DNA of 64,000 nt from JANQQC01 sp965262255 (GTDB taxonomy: Bacteria; Pseudomonadota; Alphaproteobacteria; Caulobacterales; Hyphomonadaceae), in NCBI GenBank assembly GCA_965262255.1, contig OZ253505.1:434001-498000 (forward strand). Direction: 5' to 3'. A program made the translations under genes and the position numbers. Below the pieces are notes generated by a model. It had not been told where the DNA came from. It did no database searches and saw only the letters and a program-made list of their open reading frames with translations. This document shows, piece after piece, positions 1-8,951 of the stretch (positions are counted from its first letter, which is position 1; each line of letters starts with the position of its first letter).

Positions 1-1268
1 ACTGCAATTAATCCTCCAGCTTGGACGTGTCCTTTTCTTTTAACTTTGTGACTTCCCAGCGGACACATTCCCGCTTCAGACCCGACTGTCAGAATCCCAT
101 CTGTCGTCAATGCATATCTGAGCGGTCTTAATCCGTTTCGATCTAATCCGGCAATTGCCCATCGACCATCAAACGCACAAATCGCCGCAGGACCATCCCA
201 CGGCTCCATTACGGAATTGCAGTATGCATAAAGAGCCGCATTTTCATCAGGAATAATTGAGGCACGTTTTGACCATGCTTCGGGTATCAAAAGTGCTTTT
301 GCCATTGGCGCATCTCTGCCAGCTCTCACTAATAATTCGAAAACAGAGTCGAGAGCAGCAGAATCAGACGATCCGCTAGATATGACTGGTTTTATATCCT
401 CTTGATGGTCTCCAAAAGATCCCGAAACCATCTTTATTTCGTGAGACTTCATCCAATTTATATTACCGCGTAAAGTGTTTATTTCTCCATTATGTGCAAG
501 CATACGAAAAGGTTGCGCTAAACTCCATTGTGGGAAAGTATTTGTAGAATAACGTTGATGATAAATAGCAACTGAAGAAACGAAATTTTCGTTTTGTAAA
601 TCCAAGTAAAATTCATCAATATCTTGTGCTAAGAACATTCCTTTATACACGATAGATTTTTGACTTAGCGAACACACATAAATATCAAGTATTCCCTCTT
701 TCCTAGCTATTCGTTCGATTCGTCGACGACAAATATACAGCGCACGTTCTAACTCTTCATCACTTCGATTACGTTCATCTCGAAACATAATTTGTTCTAT
801 TTGCGGACGAGTATCGGCTGCCCTTTGTCCAATCACTGAGACATCGACCGGAGTTTGTCGCCAACCATAAATATAAAACCCGAAATGCATAATTTCTGTT
901 TCAACAATAGAACGGGCACTTTCTTGTTGAATATGATCTATTCTTGGTAGAAAAATCTGTCCTATACAAATAGGCGAGTCTGATGGCACATGTCCTATGT
1001 TTTTAACTTGTTCTTGAAAAAAAACTTGTGGCACATCTAAACTAATTCCAGCTCCATCGCCGGTTTTTCCGTCTGCTGCAACAGCACCTCGGTGCCAAAC
1101 GTTCTTCAGAGCATTTATTCCCATCTCGACTATTTCGCGGCGCGGTTTTCCGTCTATCGCAGCGACTAATCCAACACCGCACGAATCATGCTCGTCATTA
1201 GGAGAATAAGCATTTGCCGCAATCAATTTATCTCGATTGCGCCTGTAAGTTTTTTGCCAATGGGTCAC
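1..1268 (-). CDS. gltB: Glutamate synthase (NADPH) large subunit, N-terminal part (cut by window edge)
   Basis: This is the amino-terminal ~420 residues of the GOGAT large subunit, which makes glutamate from glutamine and 2-oxoglutarate. The visible part is the class II glutamine amidotransferase domain: the motif HDSCGVG places the expected nucleophile Cys at residue 30 after a short propeptide. Further on are the family stretches NVWHRGAVAADGKTGDGAG, YHQRYSTNTFPQWSLAQPF and HNGEINTLRGNINWM. I chose a GTG start at 1268 because AGGTGATC lies just upstream and the propeptide has the usual length. The FMN and 3Fe-4S parts lie outside the window. It is 39 bp downstream of gltD in the same direction, so the two subunits are probably co-transcribed, with the small subunit first. 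Confidence 0.93.
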   Translation of the reverse strand, partial: MTHWQKTYRRNRDKLIAANAYSPNDEHDSCGVGLVAAIDGKPRREIVEMGINALKNVWHRGAVAADGKTGDGAGISLDVPQVFFQEQVKNIGHVPSDSPICIGQIFLPRIDHIQQESARSIVETEIMHFGFYIYGWRQTPVDVSVIGQRAADTRPQIEQIMFRDERNRSDEELERALYICRRRIERIARKEGILDIYVCSLSQKSIVYKGMFLAQDIDEFYLDLQNENFVSSVAIYHQRYSTNTFPQWSLAQPFRMLAHNGEINTLRGNINWMKSHEIKMVSGSFGDHQEDIKPVISSGSSDSAALDSVFELLVRAGRDAPMAKALLIPEAWSKRASIIPDENAALYAYCNSVMEPWDGPAAICAFDGRWAIAGLDRNGLRPLRYALTTDGILTVGSEAGMCPLGSHKVKRKGHVQAGGLIA

Positions 1269-1307
1269 AGTAAGATCACCTTTTTTTATAAACTTTAGTT
1301 TTAAGAT

Positions 1308-2732
1308 TTATTTTCTCTTGTGACGCAAATACTGATCTATTGATTCAGCAGCGTCTCTCCCGTCTTTTATTGCCCATACAACTAAGGAGGCACCACGAAC
1401 AATATCGCCGGCTGCATAAACGCCGTCTAGACTCGTTTGCATAGTAGAAAAATCAATCCGTACCGCTCCTCTACGATTGACGACAAGTTGTGGTTCATCG
1501 AACAGACTCGGTAAATCTTCGGGATCGAATCCCAGGGCTTTGATAACTATATCAGCGGATACGTTAAAATGTTCTCCAGTCTTTTTCGGAGATTTTCGTC
1601 CAGAAGCGTCAAGCTCGCCTAAAGCCATGCGATTGGCTCGAACAGAACTTATTGTCCCATCAGTCTTTTCAATAATTGCCTCTGGCGCTGCCAACCATTC
1701 AAACACAACGCCTTCTTCTTCAGCGTTTGCGACTTCTCGAGCTGAACCTGGCATATTGGCGCGGTCTCGTCGGTACAAACATACAACAGACTTTGCGCCT
1801 TGCCTGACCGCGGTTCTAACACAATCCATAGACGTGTCACCGCCTCCTATGACAACGACTCGCTTGTCTTTAACGTTTAATGCTTTGCTGTTAGAAATTG
1901 ATTCCGAATCTCCTAGGTCGTTACGATTGGATGCCGTAAGATAAATAAGTGCCGCGATAACGTTAGAGTTTCCTGAACCCGGTATTGTTAGGTCGTGGGC
2001 TTTATAAGCCCCTGTTGCAATCAATATGCTATCGTGAGAGTCGCGCAAGTCTTGAAGACTAAGAGATTCACCGATATCGGATTCAAAATGAAAGTTCACA
2101 CCTGACTCTTGCAGTAAAGCAATTCTCCTATTGACGACAAATTTTTCAAGTTTGAATCCAGGTATGCCGTAGATTAGAAGTCCTCCGCCTCGGTCGTAAC
2201 GGTCGTAAATTGATACCTGATACCCTTTTCGGCGTAACTGTTCCGCTGCCGCTAATCCCGCTGGCCCAGCCCCAATTATCCCGACGCTGAATTCTTTCTC
2301 GACGGCTGGTTTAATTGTTTTTACCCAACCCTCATTCCATGCCGTGTCAGTAATATATTTTTCGATCGCTCCAATAGTGACAGTTCCGTGTCCTGACTGC
2401 TCTATCGTGCAAATTCCCTCACACAGTCGATCTTGCGGGCAAATTCTGCCACAAATTTCGGGCATATTGTTCGTTGCTGCTGAAACTTGATAGGCTTCCT
2501 CGAATCGGTTGTTAGCAGCAAGTAAAAGCCAATCTGGTATATTATTAGACAGCGGACAGCCTTGCTGGCAAAACGGTACCCCGCACTGTGAACAACGGGC
2601 TGACTGCGCCGATGCCGCAGATTGAGGAAAATTATCGTAAATTTCCTCAAAGTCTTTCAAGCGAGACCGTGCGTCTCGTTTATCGGGCATTGCGCGATCT
2701 GTTTGTGTGAATTTGAACATAAAATTTGCCAA
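1308..2732 (-). CDS. gltD: Glutamate synthase small subunit
   Basis: The 474-residue NADPH-oxidising subunit of glutamate synthase passes electrons to the large subunit. The N-terminal ~110 residues contain the cysteine clusters CSQCGVPFCQQGCP and CGRICPQDRLCEGIC, typical of the two 4Fe-4S sites. An FAD-binding GxGxxG follows at VGIIGAGPAGLAAAE (about residue 150), and an NAD(P)H-binding one at VVVIGGGDTSMDC (about residue 295). The C-terminal GVYAAGDIVRGASLVVWAI closes the FAD site. Length matches the family. It is the first gene of a probable gltD-gltB operon. A 241-bp intergenic region separates it from the divergent uppP and should hold both promoters; I could not pick confident boxes there. 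Confidence 0.95.
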   Translation of the reverse strand: MANFMFKFTQTDRAMPDKRDARSRLKDFEEIYDNFPQSAASAQSARCSQCGVPFCQQGCPLSNNIPDWLLLAANNRFEEAYQVSAATNNMPEICGRICPQDRLCEGICTIEQSGHGTVTIGAIEKYITDTAWNEGWVKTIKPAVEKEFSVGIIGAGPAGLAAAEQLRRKGYQVSIYDRYDRGGGLLIYGIPGFKLEKFVVNRRIALLQESGVNFHFESDIGESLSLQDLRDSHDSILIATGAYKAHDLTIPGSGNSNVIAALIYLTASNRNDLGDSESISNSKALNVKDKRVVVIGGGDTSMDCVRTAVRQGAKSVVCLYRRDRANMPGSAREVANAEEEGVVFEWLAAPEAIIEKTDGTISSVRANRMALGELDASGRKSPKKTGEHFNVSADIVIKALGFDPEDLPSLFDEPQLVVNRRGAVRIDFSTMQTSLDGVYAAGDIVRGASLVVWAIKDGRDAAESIDQYLRHKRK

Positions 2733-2973
2733 AATTAGCTATAACTTATAGAGAACGGAGTAGTACACCAAACCTTTTCATATAATGCAAGCAAAAAGAC
2801 AAAATGTGTTTCAAAATGATATGTTTTGTTGCGTGTTTCATTTTATATATTCTATCCTTTACATGAAAGATTCCATTTATATATCAAAATGATTATTAAA
2901 AAATTTTATTGGAAAATTTCGTTTATTGGGGGTATTCCTTCACTTTTGTTTCTTCTAATTCCATTTTCAGAGT

Positions 2974-3825
2974 ATGTCCTTCTTACAAATTCTACTTATT
3001 TCTTTAATTCAAGGGATCACTGAGTGGCTCCCTGTTTCTTCGTCTGGACATGTGTTGCTTGCTTCTAAGTTATTTGGCTTCGACGGCCGGGAGGAACTAC
3101 TCGTTAACACTTGCGCTCATGCAGGGACACTTGGGGCAATGGTTTTGTACTTTCGTAAGGAATTACTTGAAGCTATAATCGGTAGCGCCAATATAGTAAC
3201 GACGTTGTCATCACGAAGCCCGCTCAGTAGAAATGGCAACTTGGCGTTGAATGTTATTGTTGCTACGCCTATAGTCGTAATTGTCGGATTACTCTACGAA
3301 GTTATGCTTCCAGATCAGGCTACTTTGGCCTTGCGAAGCGTTCCCGTAGTCGCATCTGCTACAATTGGATTTGGATTGCTTCTTTGGTGGGCCGACAGAG
3401 TCGGCAAAACGTCAAAAACAATAGAGGGGATGAATTGGCGAAACGCTACTTTGATTGGCGCGAGTCAATCCTTAGCTTTGATTTTTCCTGGCGCGAGCCG
3501 CAGCGGTGTGACGATGATGACTGCTCGGTTTCTCGGGTTCGGACGCATAGAGGCCGCTAGATTCTCTATTTTGATAGGCGCACCTGTTCTACTTGCTTCC
3601 AGCATCTATAGCGCGATCGTGCTGTTCACAGGCCACGGAAGTGTCGTTTCGATCGGAGTTCCGCAAGCCCTTTTAGTGACGCTCCTAGCATTTGTTTCTG
3701 GTTACGCATCTATCGCAATTATGCTAACTCTGCTTAAACGAGTCGGTTTCCTACCATTCGTCATTTACCGTATCGCTCTTGGTTTAATATTGCTGTTGAT
3801 GACCCCCTCACTCTTTTGGATTTAG
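2974..3825 (+). CDS. uppP: Undecaprenyl-diphosphatase (bacitracin resistance protein BacA/UppP)
   Basis: This integral membrane enzyme removes a phosphate from undecaprenyl diphosphate, recycling the lipid carrier used for peptidoglycan and other envelope polymers. Both family signatures are present: QGITEWLPVSSSGH (residues 13-26, with the conserved Glu17 and His26) and PGASRSGVTMM near residue 170. About eight hydrophobic segments are visible and the 283-residue length is normal. The ATG at 2974 puts the first signature at the usual distance from the N-terminus. No strong ribosome binding site precedes it. It converges on the NDUFA9-like gene with a 38-bp gap and no clear terminator. Confidence 0.94.
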   Translation: MSFLQILLISLIQGITEWLPVSSSGHVLLASKLFGFDGREELLVNTCAHAGTLGAMVLYFRKELLEAIIGSANIVTTLSSRSPLSRNGNLALNVIVATPIVVIVGLLYEVMLPDQATLALRSVPVVASATIGFGLLLWWADRVGKTSKTIEGMNWRNATLIGASQSLALIFPGASRSGVTMMTARFLGFGRIEAARFSILIGAPVLLASSIYSAIVLFTGHGSVVSIGVPQALLVTLLAFVSGYASIAIMLTLLKRVGFLPFVIYRIALGLILLLMTPSLFWI

Positions 3826-3863
3826 GTGGATGATCGACTGAACTTCACGCTAAGTTCCCCAAC

Positions 3864-4868
3864 TCAGGCTGTGCTTTTTTGGGAAAAACTTCCATGAGGT
3901 CGATACCTTTTCAAGTACTGAGGAACTATTGCCTCGACACTATTAAGAGTCGTTATCCCTAGATCGCGAGCGGTCAAAGCGTCGTCAGCAACAACATTGT
4001 CCGTTTTCAGTTGCTCGACTTGATCTGCCGTTAAAGGCGGCTTAAAAAGGAAATCCAAATTAAGTGCTTGCAGTACGCTAAATCCAGTATCAAAAAAATG
4101 TCCTAAGATTGTCGCTACAAAGAACGGTAGTGGTAAGCTAAATCGCTTACGTTGAATTGTTTCATTCAGAAAATCGTATATCTGCCTGAAACTGTAGGTG
4201 TTTGGACCACCTAACTCGTACGTCTTCCCAACTGCGTTAAAGTGATTCGAGGCTATGGAAATCGCTTTCGCTAGATCTTGGACATAAATTGGCTGTAACC
4301 GTGTATGTCCTCCTCCAATCGCCGGTAAAATCGGCAACAGGTCTGTTATCGGTGAACTCGCCATCGCGGCAAATCTATTGAAAAAATCATCCTGCGGGCC
4401 AAAAACCACCGATGGACGCAAGATGACCGAACGCGGGAATACGTCTTGAACCGTCGTTTCTGCCATTCCTTTTGTGCGACTGTATTGCGAGGCTCCATTG
4501 ATGTCAGCTCCGATCGCGGATACGTGAACTAACCGGTCAACACTTTGTTCTAGACAAGCTTCTGCAATATTTCGAACACCCTCAATATGAATACTCTCAA
4601 ATTTCTGCTTTCGGTGTTCAAACAGAATTCCGACTAAATTTATGCAAACATCGGACTCTTCAACTGCGCGCTGGACAGACTCTTTATTCAATACGTTGGC
4701 TTGAACTAAATCAACCCAGCCTGGCCCCCCGGCCATCCTTATGTCACCCGCTAATTGAGGTCGCCTTACTGCAACTCTAACACGATAACCTGCTTGGACT
4801 AAAGACCGAGTAGCATATTGCCCTACGAATCCAGACCCGCCAAAAATTGTCGCTATTCCCTTGGCCAC
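3864..4868 (-). CDS. Complex I NDUFA9-subunit-family / NAD(P)-dependent epimerase-like protein
   Basis: A 334-residue atypical short-chain dehydrogenase. The N-terminal Rossmann motif is IFGGSGFVGQY (residues ~8-18). The segments VHVSAIGADINGASQYSRTKG and SVILRPSVVFGPQDDFFNRFAAMA are characteristic of the NDUFA9-like group found in alphaproteobacteria and mitochondria. In eukaryotes the relative is an accessory subunit of respiratory complex I that binds NADPH. In bacteria the role is not well established, so I call it by family only. A 12-bp tandem repeat lies just upstream of its start. Its position beside uppP recurs in Rhizobiales-like genomes. Confidence 0.85.
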   Translation of the reverse strand: MAKGIATIFGGSGFVGQYATRSLVQAGYRVRVAVRRPQLAGDIRMAGGPGWVDLVQANVLNKESVQRAVEESDVCINLVGILFEHRKQKFESIHIEGVRNIAEACLEQSVDRLVHVSAIGADINGASQYSRTKGMAETTVQDVFPRSVILRPSVVFGPQDDFFNRFAAMASSPITDLLPILPAIGGGHTRLQPIYVQDLAKAISIASNHFNAVGKTYELGGPNTYSFRQIYDFLNETIQRKRFSLPLPFFVATILGHFFDTGFSVLQALNLDFLFKPPLTADQVEQLKTDNVVADDALTARDLGITTLNSVEAIVPQYLKRYRPHGSFSQKSTA

Positions 4869-4886
4869 CTATAGTTTCCTTTCGAG

Positions 4887-4934
4887 TTTCATCAAAACTT
4901 TCATCAAAACTTTCATCAAAACTTTCAACAACTT
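4887..4934. repeat. 12-bp tandem repeat, three exact copies plus one degenerate
   Basis: Three head-to-tail exact copies of TTTCATCAAAAC occupy 4887-4898, 4899-4910 and 4911-4922, and a fourth altered copy (TTTCAACAACTT) follows at 4923-4934. They fill the short gap between the 671-aa gene downstream of them (stop at 4936) and the NDUFA9-like gene start (4868). Read on the minus strand they form the leader of the NDUFA9-like gene, 18-65 bp upstream of its ATG. Slippage in copy number would change leader spacing, not a reading frame. Confidence 0.9.
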
Positions 4935-4935
4935 T

Positions 4936-6951
4936 TTAAAGCCTATCTAAATTTATCAGTTCGGCTAGATCGCTTTCATACCGATCCAACAACATTTGCT
5001 TGGCCTGCTCGAGAATCTTTTTTGGAGTTCTAGCACGTATAGCCATGGCTTTGCCAATCTGTGTTATTGCCTCTTGCTTATTTTTGACATTAACCGCACC
5101 CATAAGCAACGCTACTTTTTTCAACTTAACCTTTTCGTTGTCTACCCGGGACTTAGACAATTTTCGAAAAGTTAGTTTACCTTTTTCGGATTTGACAAAC
5201 ATATAGTCGCCGATCTTTGCTCCGACCTCTTTTGCCGCCTTACGCAAGGATCCAATAGAAGCCCCATAGGGCGTATGGATTGGCCAACTGATGGTAACTT
5301 TTCCATACTCTGTTTCTACGTTAATTTTCTCACCAATTTTACACCCCACATGGTAGGCTAATCCATTGGAGACTTGCCGCCCACTCCCTCTCATCGTGTC
5401 ATTATCTACTTTTGTTCTCCACAACCAAATATCTGCACCTCCTTTGTAACACGAAACAGACCGTAGGATATTCGTCTTCGACTCTACTCCACTTAGATTT
5501 TTTCGCATCCATACCATTCCATCCTTCTTCTCAAAAATTGGCGCACCGAGAAAACCGACTACCGAACTTTCTCTTACTCCGAAAAGCCTAGTGAACTCTT
5601 TGACTAAATATTTAACAGAAACTTCTCCACCATTTTCTTCTATCTCCTTAATAATCTCTGCTGTAATACCATTATACTCTCGATATTTTTTGTCTCCAGC
5701 TAACACAAAGTCATTCACACGATTGATTCTCCATAGTTTGTCGCTACTTATCATTCTTTGGCACGTACTACGCAAACTTGAACTTCCTACATACTCGGAA
5801 AGTTCCTCTATATTCACCGGTGAATTTCGGTATTTAATATAGGCTGCGGATTTTTCAATAATACTTCCTTTGAAAACAATAAAACCATCTTCAACTCGTC
5901 GAAAATGATTAAGATAATTTATCCATTGATCATGATAATCGGGTTTAACATCAAAACTATTTAAAACAGACTCTACCACTTCTTCAGTTATGAGACCTCT
6001 TTTGTCTTGTCTTCCAATCAGAGTACCTACAGAATCGCGTAATGGAACACTTTGATTCAAAATCCAATTTTCCTTTTGCCTATATGGGCCAGCCAACCAA
6101 AGAAAAATTCCGTAAACTAAATCCTTCTCTTCTTTGCTTTGAAATGCAAAATCTTTAGTTATATTGCCTAATTCTTCAGTTATTATTTTTTTTCTTTTAG
6201 CAGGTATTGCGTTTCCTATTGCATCACGTAATTTTAGAGCGCGATCTACAACGGGTTTCATGTCTTCACCGGTTTTAACTGATTCCAGTAAATCGTATAT
6301 CTTTGTTTCTATTTGACGAACTCGTTCCCTAGTGATACCGCCAAACTTTCTACCTAATGTTTCTAAGACTGTTGGTCTTCCTATTTCGAATATCCGTTCT
6401 TTCGCGATAACTCTCAAACGTTTATTCAGTTTTTGTAACGTCATTTGAATAAGCGTCGGAACATCGGTGATTATTGGTTCTGTCATAATTTCTACTTTCT
6501 CGAGAACTATATCCGAATTATTAATTGCCTCTGCGATACTTGCAAATTCCACCGCTGAAACAACACCACACTTCGGTAAAGACATTATTTCATTAAATTT
6601 CAAATTGCCGCTTTGTAGAAACTCGGTGTGTTCCATAGTAACATTTTTTGTTCGAACTGAGAACGGTAATGATTTTAACTGATCTTGAGACAAGACTTTC
6701 TTCCAAATCGACACATTAGGAATTTTTCTTATATGAATTCTAACTGTATCCGCAAGTTTAATTCGTGTCTGTTTATCGATTTCTGGATTTTTATCCCAAA
6801 AACTCGCATCTAAATCTGCTAGTTTAGTTTTAGCACCTAAATTTTTACGAATTTCTTCTGGAGCAGGCAGGTGTCCGATTTTTTCTCTAATAAACTCTGG
6901 TAACAGAGGAGTAGGAGCAGTACCCCAGGGTTGAATATCCGAAAGTAACAT
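4936..6951 (-). CDS. Hypothetical protein with sigma-70 region 4-like helix-turn-helix
   Basis: A 671-residue protein I cannot assign to a named family. Residues ~196-218 read TLGRKFGGITRERVRQIE, the GxTRERVRQIE signature of sigma-70 region 4, the part that contacts the -35 box. About 65 residues earlier (~110-133) lies FLQSGNLKFNEIMSLPKCG, which resembles the helix-hairpin-helix of the RNA polymerase alpha C-terminal domain. The next ~430 residues are mixed, with several short winged-helix-like stretches but no recognisable region 2, so it is not a complete sigma factor. The C-terminus is lysine-rich. It may be a transcription-associated or DNA-binding protein of an accessory system. Its A/T-rich codons look different from the neighbouring core genes. 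Confidence 0.75.
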   Translation of the reverse strand: MLLSDIQPWGTAPTPLLPEFIREKIGHLPAPEEIRKNLGAKTKLADLDASFWDKNPEIDKQTRIKLADTVRIHIRKIPNVSIWKKVLSQDQLKSLPFSVRTKNVTMEHTEFLQSGNLKFNEIMSLPKCGVVSAVEFASIAEAINNSDIVLEKVEIMTEPIITDVPTLIQMTLQKLNKRLRVIAKERIFEIGRPTVLETLGRKFGGITRERVRQIETKIYDLLESVKTGEDMKPVVDRALKLRDAIGNAIPAKRKKIITEELGNITKDFAFQSKEEKDLVYGIFLWLAGPYRQKENWILNQSVPLRDSVGTLIGRQDKRGLITEEVVESVLNSFDVKPDYHDQWINYLNHFRRVEDGFIVFKGSIIEKSAAYIKYRNSPVNIEELSEYVGSSSLRSTCQRMISSDKLWRINRVNDFVLAGDKKYREYNGITAEIIKEIEENGGEVSVKYLVKEFTRLFGVRESSVVGFLGAPIFEKKDGMVWMRKNLSGVESKTNILRSVSCYKGGADIWLWRTKVDNDTMRGSGRQVSNGLAYHVGCKIGEKINVETEYGKVTISWPIHTPYGASIGSLRKAAKEVGAKIGDYMFVKSEKGKLTFRKLSKSRVDNEKVKLKKVALLMGAVNVKNKQEAITQIGKAMAIRARTPKKILEQAKQMLLDRYESDLAELINLDRL

Positions 6952-7150
6952 TTGTTTAGCACCATTAGAAAATAAAGTTAACTGGTTGCACCTTCTGCAA
7001 TCAAATTGGCATGCATTTATTTGTGAATGGTTGGCATAGCAGAATTTGAATTAAATTTATAATCCAAAGACGCATACCTCTGTGAAATTTGGAAGTTATT
7101 TTACCAACAACGAAAGTAATGAGATTCATTACTCAATAGAGCGCAAAAAT

Positions 7151-7609
7151 CTACTCAAACCTCACACTTGGCCAGTTTCTATCACCTTCTGCAATCCGCC
7201 TTGGAATATCTTCACTCCACATTTTTTTGACATGGCCATTGTAGTTCAAGTACAGTTTTCCGTCTACGATTGACCAGTGTTTTGGGGACGCTCGATAGGT
7301 ATACCCATTTGCAACCGCCCACGCGCAGTAGCCACCATACTGCGGAAGATAGGCCTCAGGATTCTTCTTGAAAGTCTCCAAATTCTCCTTGTTTGCGAAC
7401 CTATATTCTGCATCCATATAGACGTGCGTATGTTTCTTGTTACCCTTTTTTGCTGTACTATCTGAGAAATAGGCAACTGGATCGTAGCCGCTAACTGCAA
7501 GTTTTGACTTGCCTTTGGTATGAACCGCGGGAACTTCAGCGATGGCCTCTGACGCTATCGGTGTTACAAATAGCAATCCAAGTATCATCAATGCTCGGAA
7601 GATAGTCAT
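7151..7609 (-). CDS. YHS domain-containing exported protein
   Basis: A small secreted protein with one YHS domain. An N-terminal hydrophobic stretch (IFRALMILGLLFVTPIASEA) looks like a signal peptide. Then come VSGYDPVAYF and YRFANKENLETFKKNPEAYLP, and the family-typical YGGYCAWAVANG follows. YHS domains occur in metal-handling proteins, but the substrate here is unknown. I chose the ATG at 7609, not the one at 7621: the sequence GGAG followed by six bases fits a ribosome binding site for 7609, whereas nothing suitable precedes 7621. It is 95 bp downstream of pheA in the same direction and might share its transcript. Confidence 0.85.
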   Translation of the reverse strand: MTIFRALMILGLLFVTPIASEAIAEVPAVHTKGKSKLAVSGYDPVAYFSDSTAKKGNKKHTHVYMDAEYRFANKENLETFKKNPEAYLPQYGGYCAWAVANGYTYRASPKHWSIVDGKLYLNYNGHVKKMWSEDIPRRIAEGDRNWPSVRFE

Positions 7610-7704
7610 TGTGTACTCCATTGTTGAATGTGTAAAGGTATTTGTCTATACCACAAATTTGACAAAATTCAAAGAGCATTGTGAAAATTCAACGTCCAGA
7701 ACAG

Positions 7705-8550
7705 TCAAGCTTCATTTGCTATACGCCTATCACCCGCAGGAAAAACACCCAAGACTTTCAGCGAGTTAGAAAAGAAGCCCAATTCTTCTAGGGCTAGTTG
7801 AACGGAACGATGGTCGGGATGCCCTTCTACCTCTGCATAGAATCGGGTCGCGCTAAAGGATCCGTCAATCATGTAACTCTCAAGTTTCGTCATATTGACT
7901 CCGTTAGTCGCAAATCCTCCAAGACTCTTGTATAGCGAAGCAGGTATGTTTCTAACTTGAAACACAAACGCCGTGACGGCGGGAGTCGTCGCAGGATCAA
8001 TGTCAAGCGGATCTCTAGACATAATTAAGAAGCGAGTCGTGTTGTGTTCGGCATCTTCTATGTCATTTGCCAGCACTTTAAGATTGTAAACTTCGCTGGC
8101 TAGTTTGGGAGCAATTGCCGCGATTGTCCCATCATTACTTTCCGAAACGAATCTAGCTGCTCCTGCTGTATCAGCTGCCGTTAAACCTTGAATTGAATTT
8201 CTGTTAAGAAAACTTCGACATTGCTCTAGTGCCATAACATGAGAGTAAGCGCTATGAATTCCTTGTAACTCAGCGTTCTGTAGCCCCATCAACTGAAAAC
8301 GTATTCTCAAAAATCGCTCGCCGATAATATGTAACTTCATTCTAGGGAGCAAATGGTGAATATCACCCACTCGACCAGCAATGGAATTATCGATCGGGAT
8401 CATGGCTAATTCGTTATCGCCTTTTTCAACCGAACCGAGAGCCTCTTCGAACGTTTTACAAGGTTCCGGCTGATAGTCGGGAAAGAACCTCAGACAAGCA
8501 ATATGGGAATTCGAACCTGCTTCACCTTGGTATGCAATTCTAGTTGTCAT
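7705..8550 (-). CDS. pheA: Prephenate dehydratase
   Basis: A 281-residue monofunctional prephenate dehydratase converting prephenate to phenylpyruvate in phenylalanine synthesis. The N-terminal MTTRIAYQGEAGSNSHIA is the family start, and NTTRFLIM (about residue 171) contains the catalytic TRF motif. An ACT regulatory domain follows, with NIPASLYKSLGGFATNGVN and LESYMIDGSF, which would bind phenylalanine for feedback inhibition. There is no chorismate mutase domain. It is transcribed away from the cytochrome c gene across a 401-bp region. Confidence 0.94.
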   Translation of the reverse strand: MTTRIAYQGEAGSNSHIACLRFFPDYQPEPCKTFEEALGSVEKGDNELAMIPIDNSIAGRVGDIHHLLPRMKLHIIGERFLRIRFQLMGLQNAELQGIHSAYSHVMALEQCRSFLNRNSIQGLTAADTAGAARFVSESNDGTIAAIAPKLASEVYNLKVLANDIEDAEHNTTRFLIMSRDPLDIDPATTPAVTAFVFQVRNIPASLYKSLGGFATNGVNMTKLESYMIDGSFSATRFYAEVEGHPDHRSVQLALEELGFFSNSLKVLGVFPAGDRRIANEA

Positions 8551-8951
8551 TAGTTGATTCCTTGTAATCCTGCTAACAAAACACCTCCAATCTATCAGCT
8601 TGAGTTATATATAGTCCTTGAATAGAAAAACAACTTGCATAATTCTGTCTGACAAGCTTTCGATTCGGTAAGAAACCGTTTTGAAAGTTGGCTAGACCGG
8701 AATTTTATTCCGTATCATGATATAATCCTAGCTCGAATTGACCGTGATTTCGTGTCTTTCTCAGATCGAGTTTATGCTTATGTGGATTGACGTGCGAGAA
8801 AAATCAATGGCCACTGCATGATTATTTGCTTCCGTAGGAAGTGGCATTGAAGGCAACAAACTCGATTCTGAATGTTATTTCGGCATCTGTATAATTTATT
8901 AAATTTATAGTAAACTCTTTGATTAGTGTATTTCTGAGGAGCCAACTCTCA
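8551..8951. other. Divergent intergenic region between pheA and cytochrome c
   Basis: These 401 bases separate pheA (leftward) from cytochrome c (rightward). The right part holds an extended -10 box (8718-8726). Downstream of it lies a short open frame, ATG at 8774 to TGA at 8821 (15 codons, sequence MLMWIDVREKSMATA). Two mutually exclusive hairpins follow: CTTCC-GTA-GGAAG at about 8832-8844, and a longer GCCACT/AGTGGC pairing that uses part of the same bases. I found no clear pheA promoter or phenylalanine-rich leader peptide on the other strand. Confidence 0.6.
8718..8726 (+). promoter_or_regulatory. Extended -10 promoter element for cytochrome c
   Basis: TGATATAAT matches TG-N-TATAAT exactly. 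No good -35 sits 16-18 bp upstream, which is tolerable for an extended -10 promoter. Transcription would start near 8733, giving a leader of about 220 nt before the chosen cytochrome c start. Confidence 0.5.
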
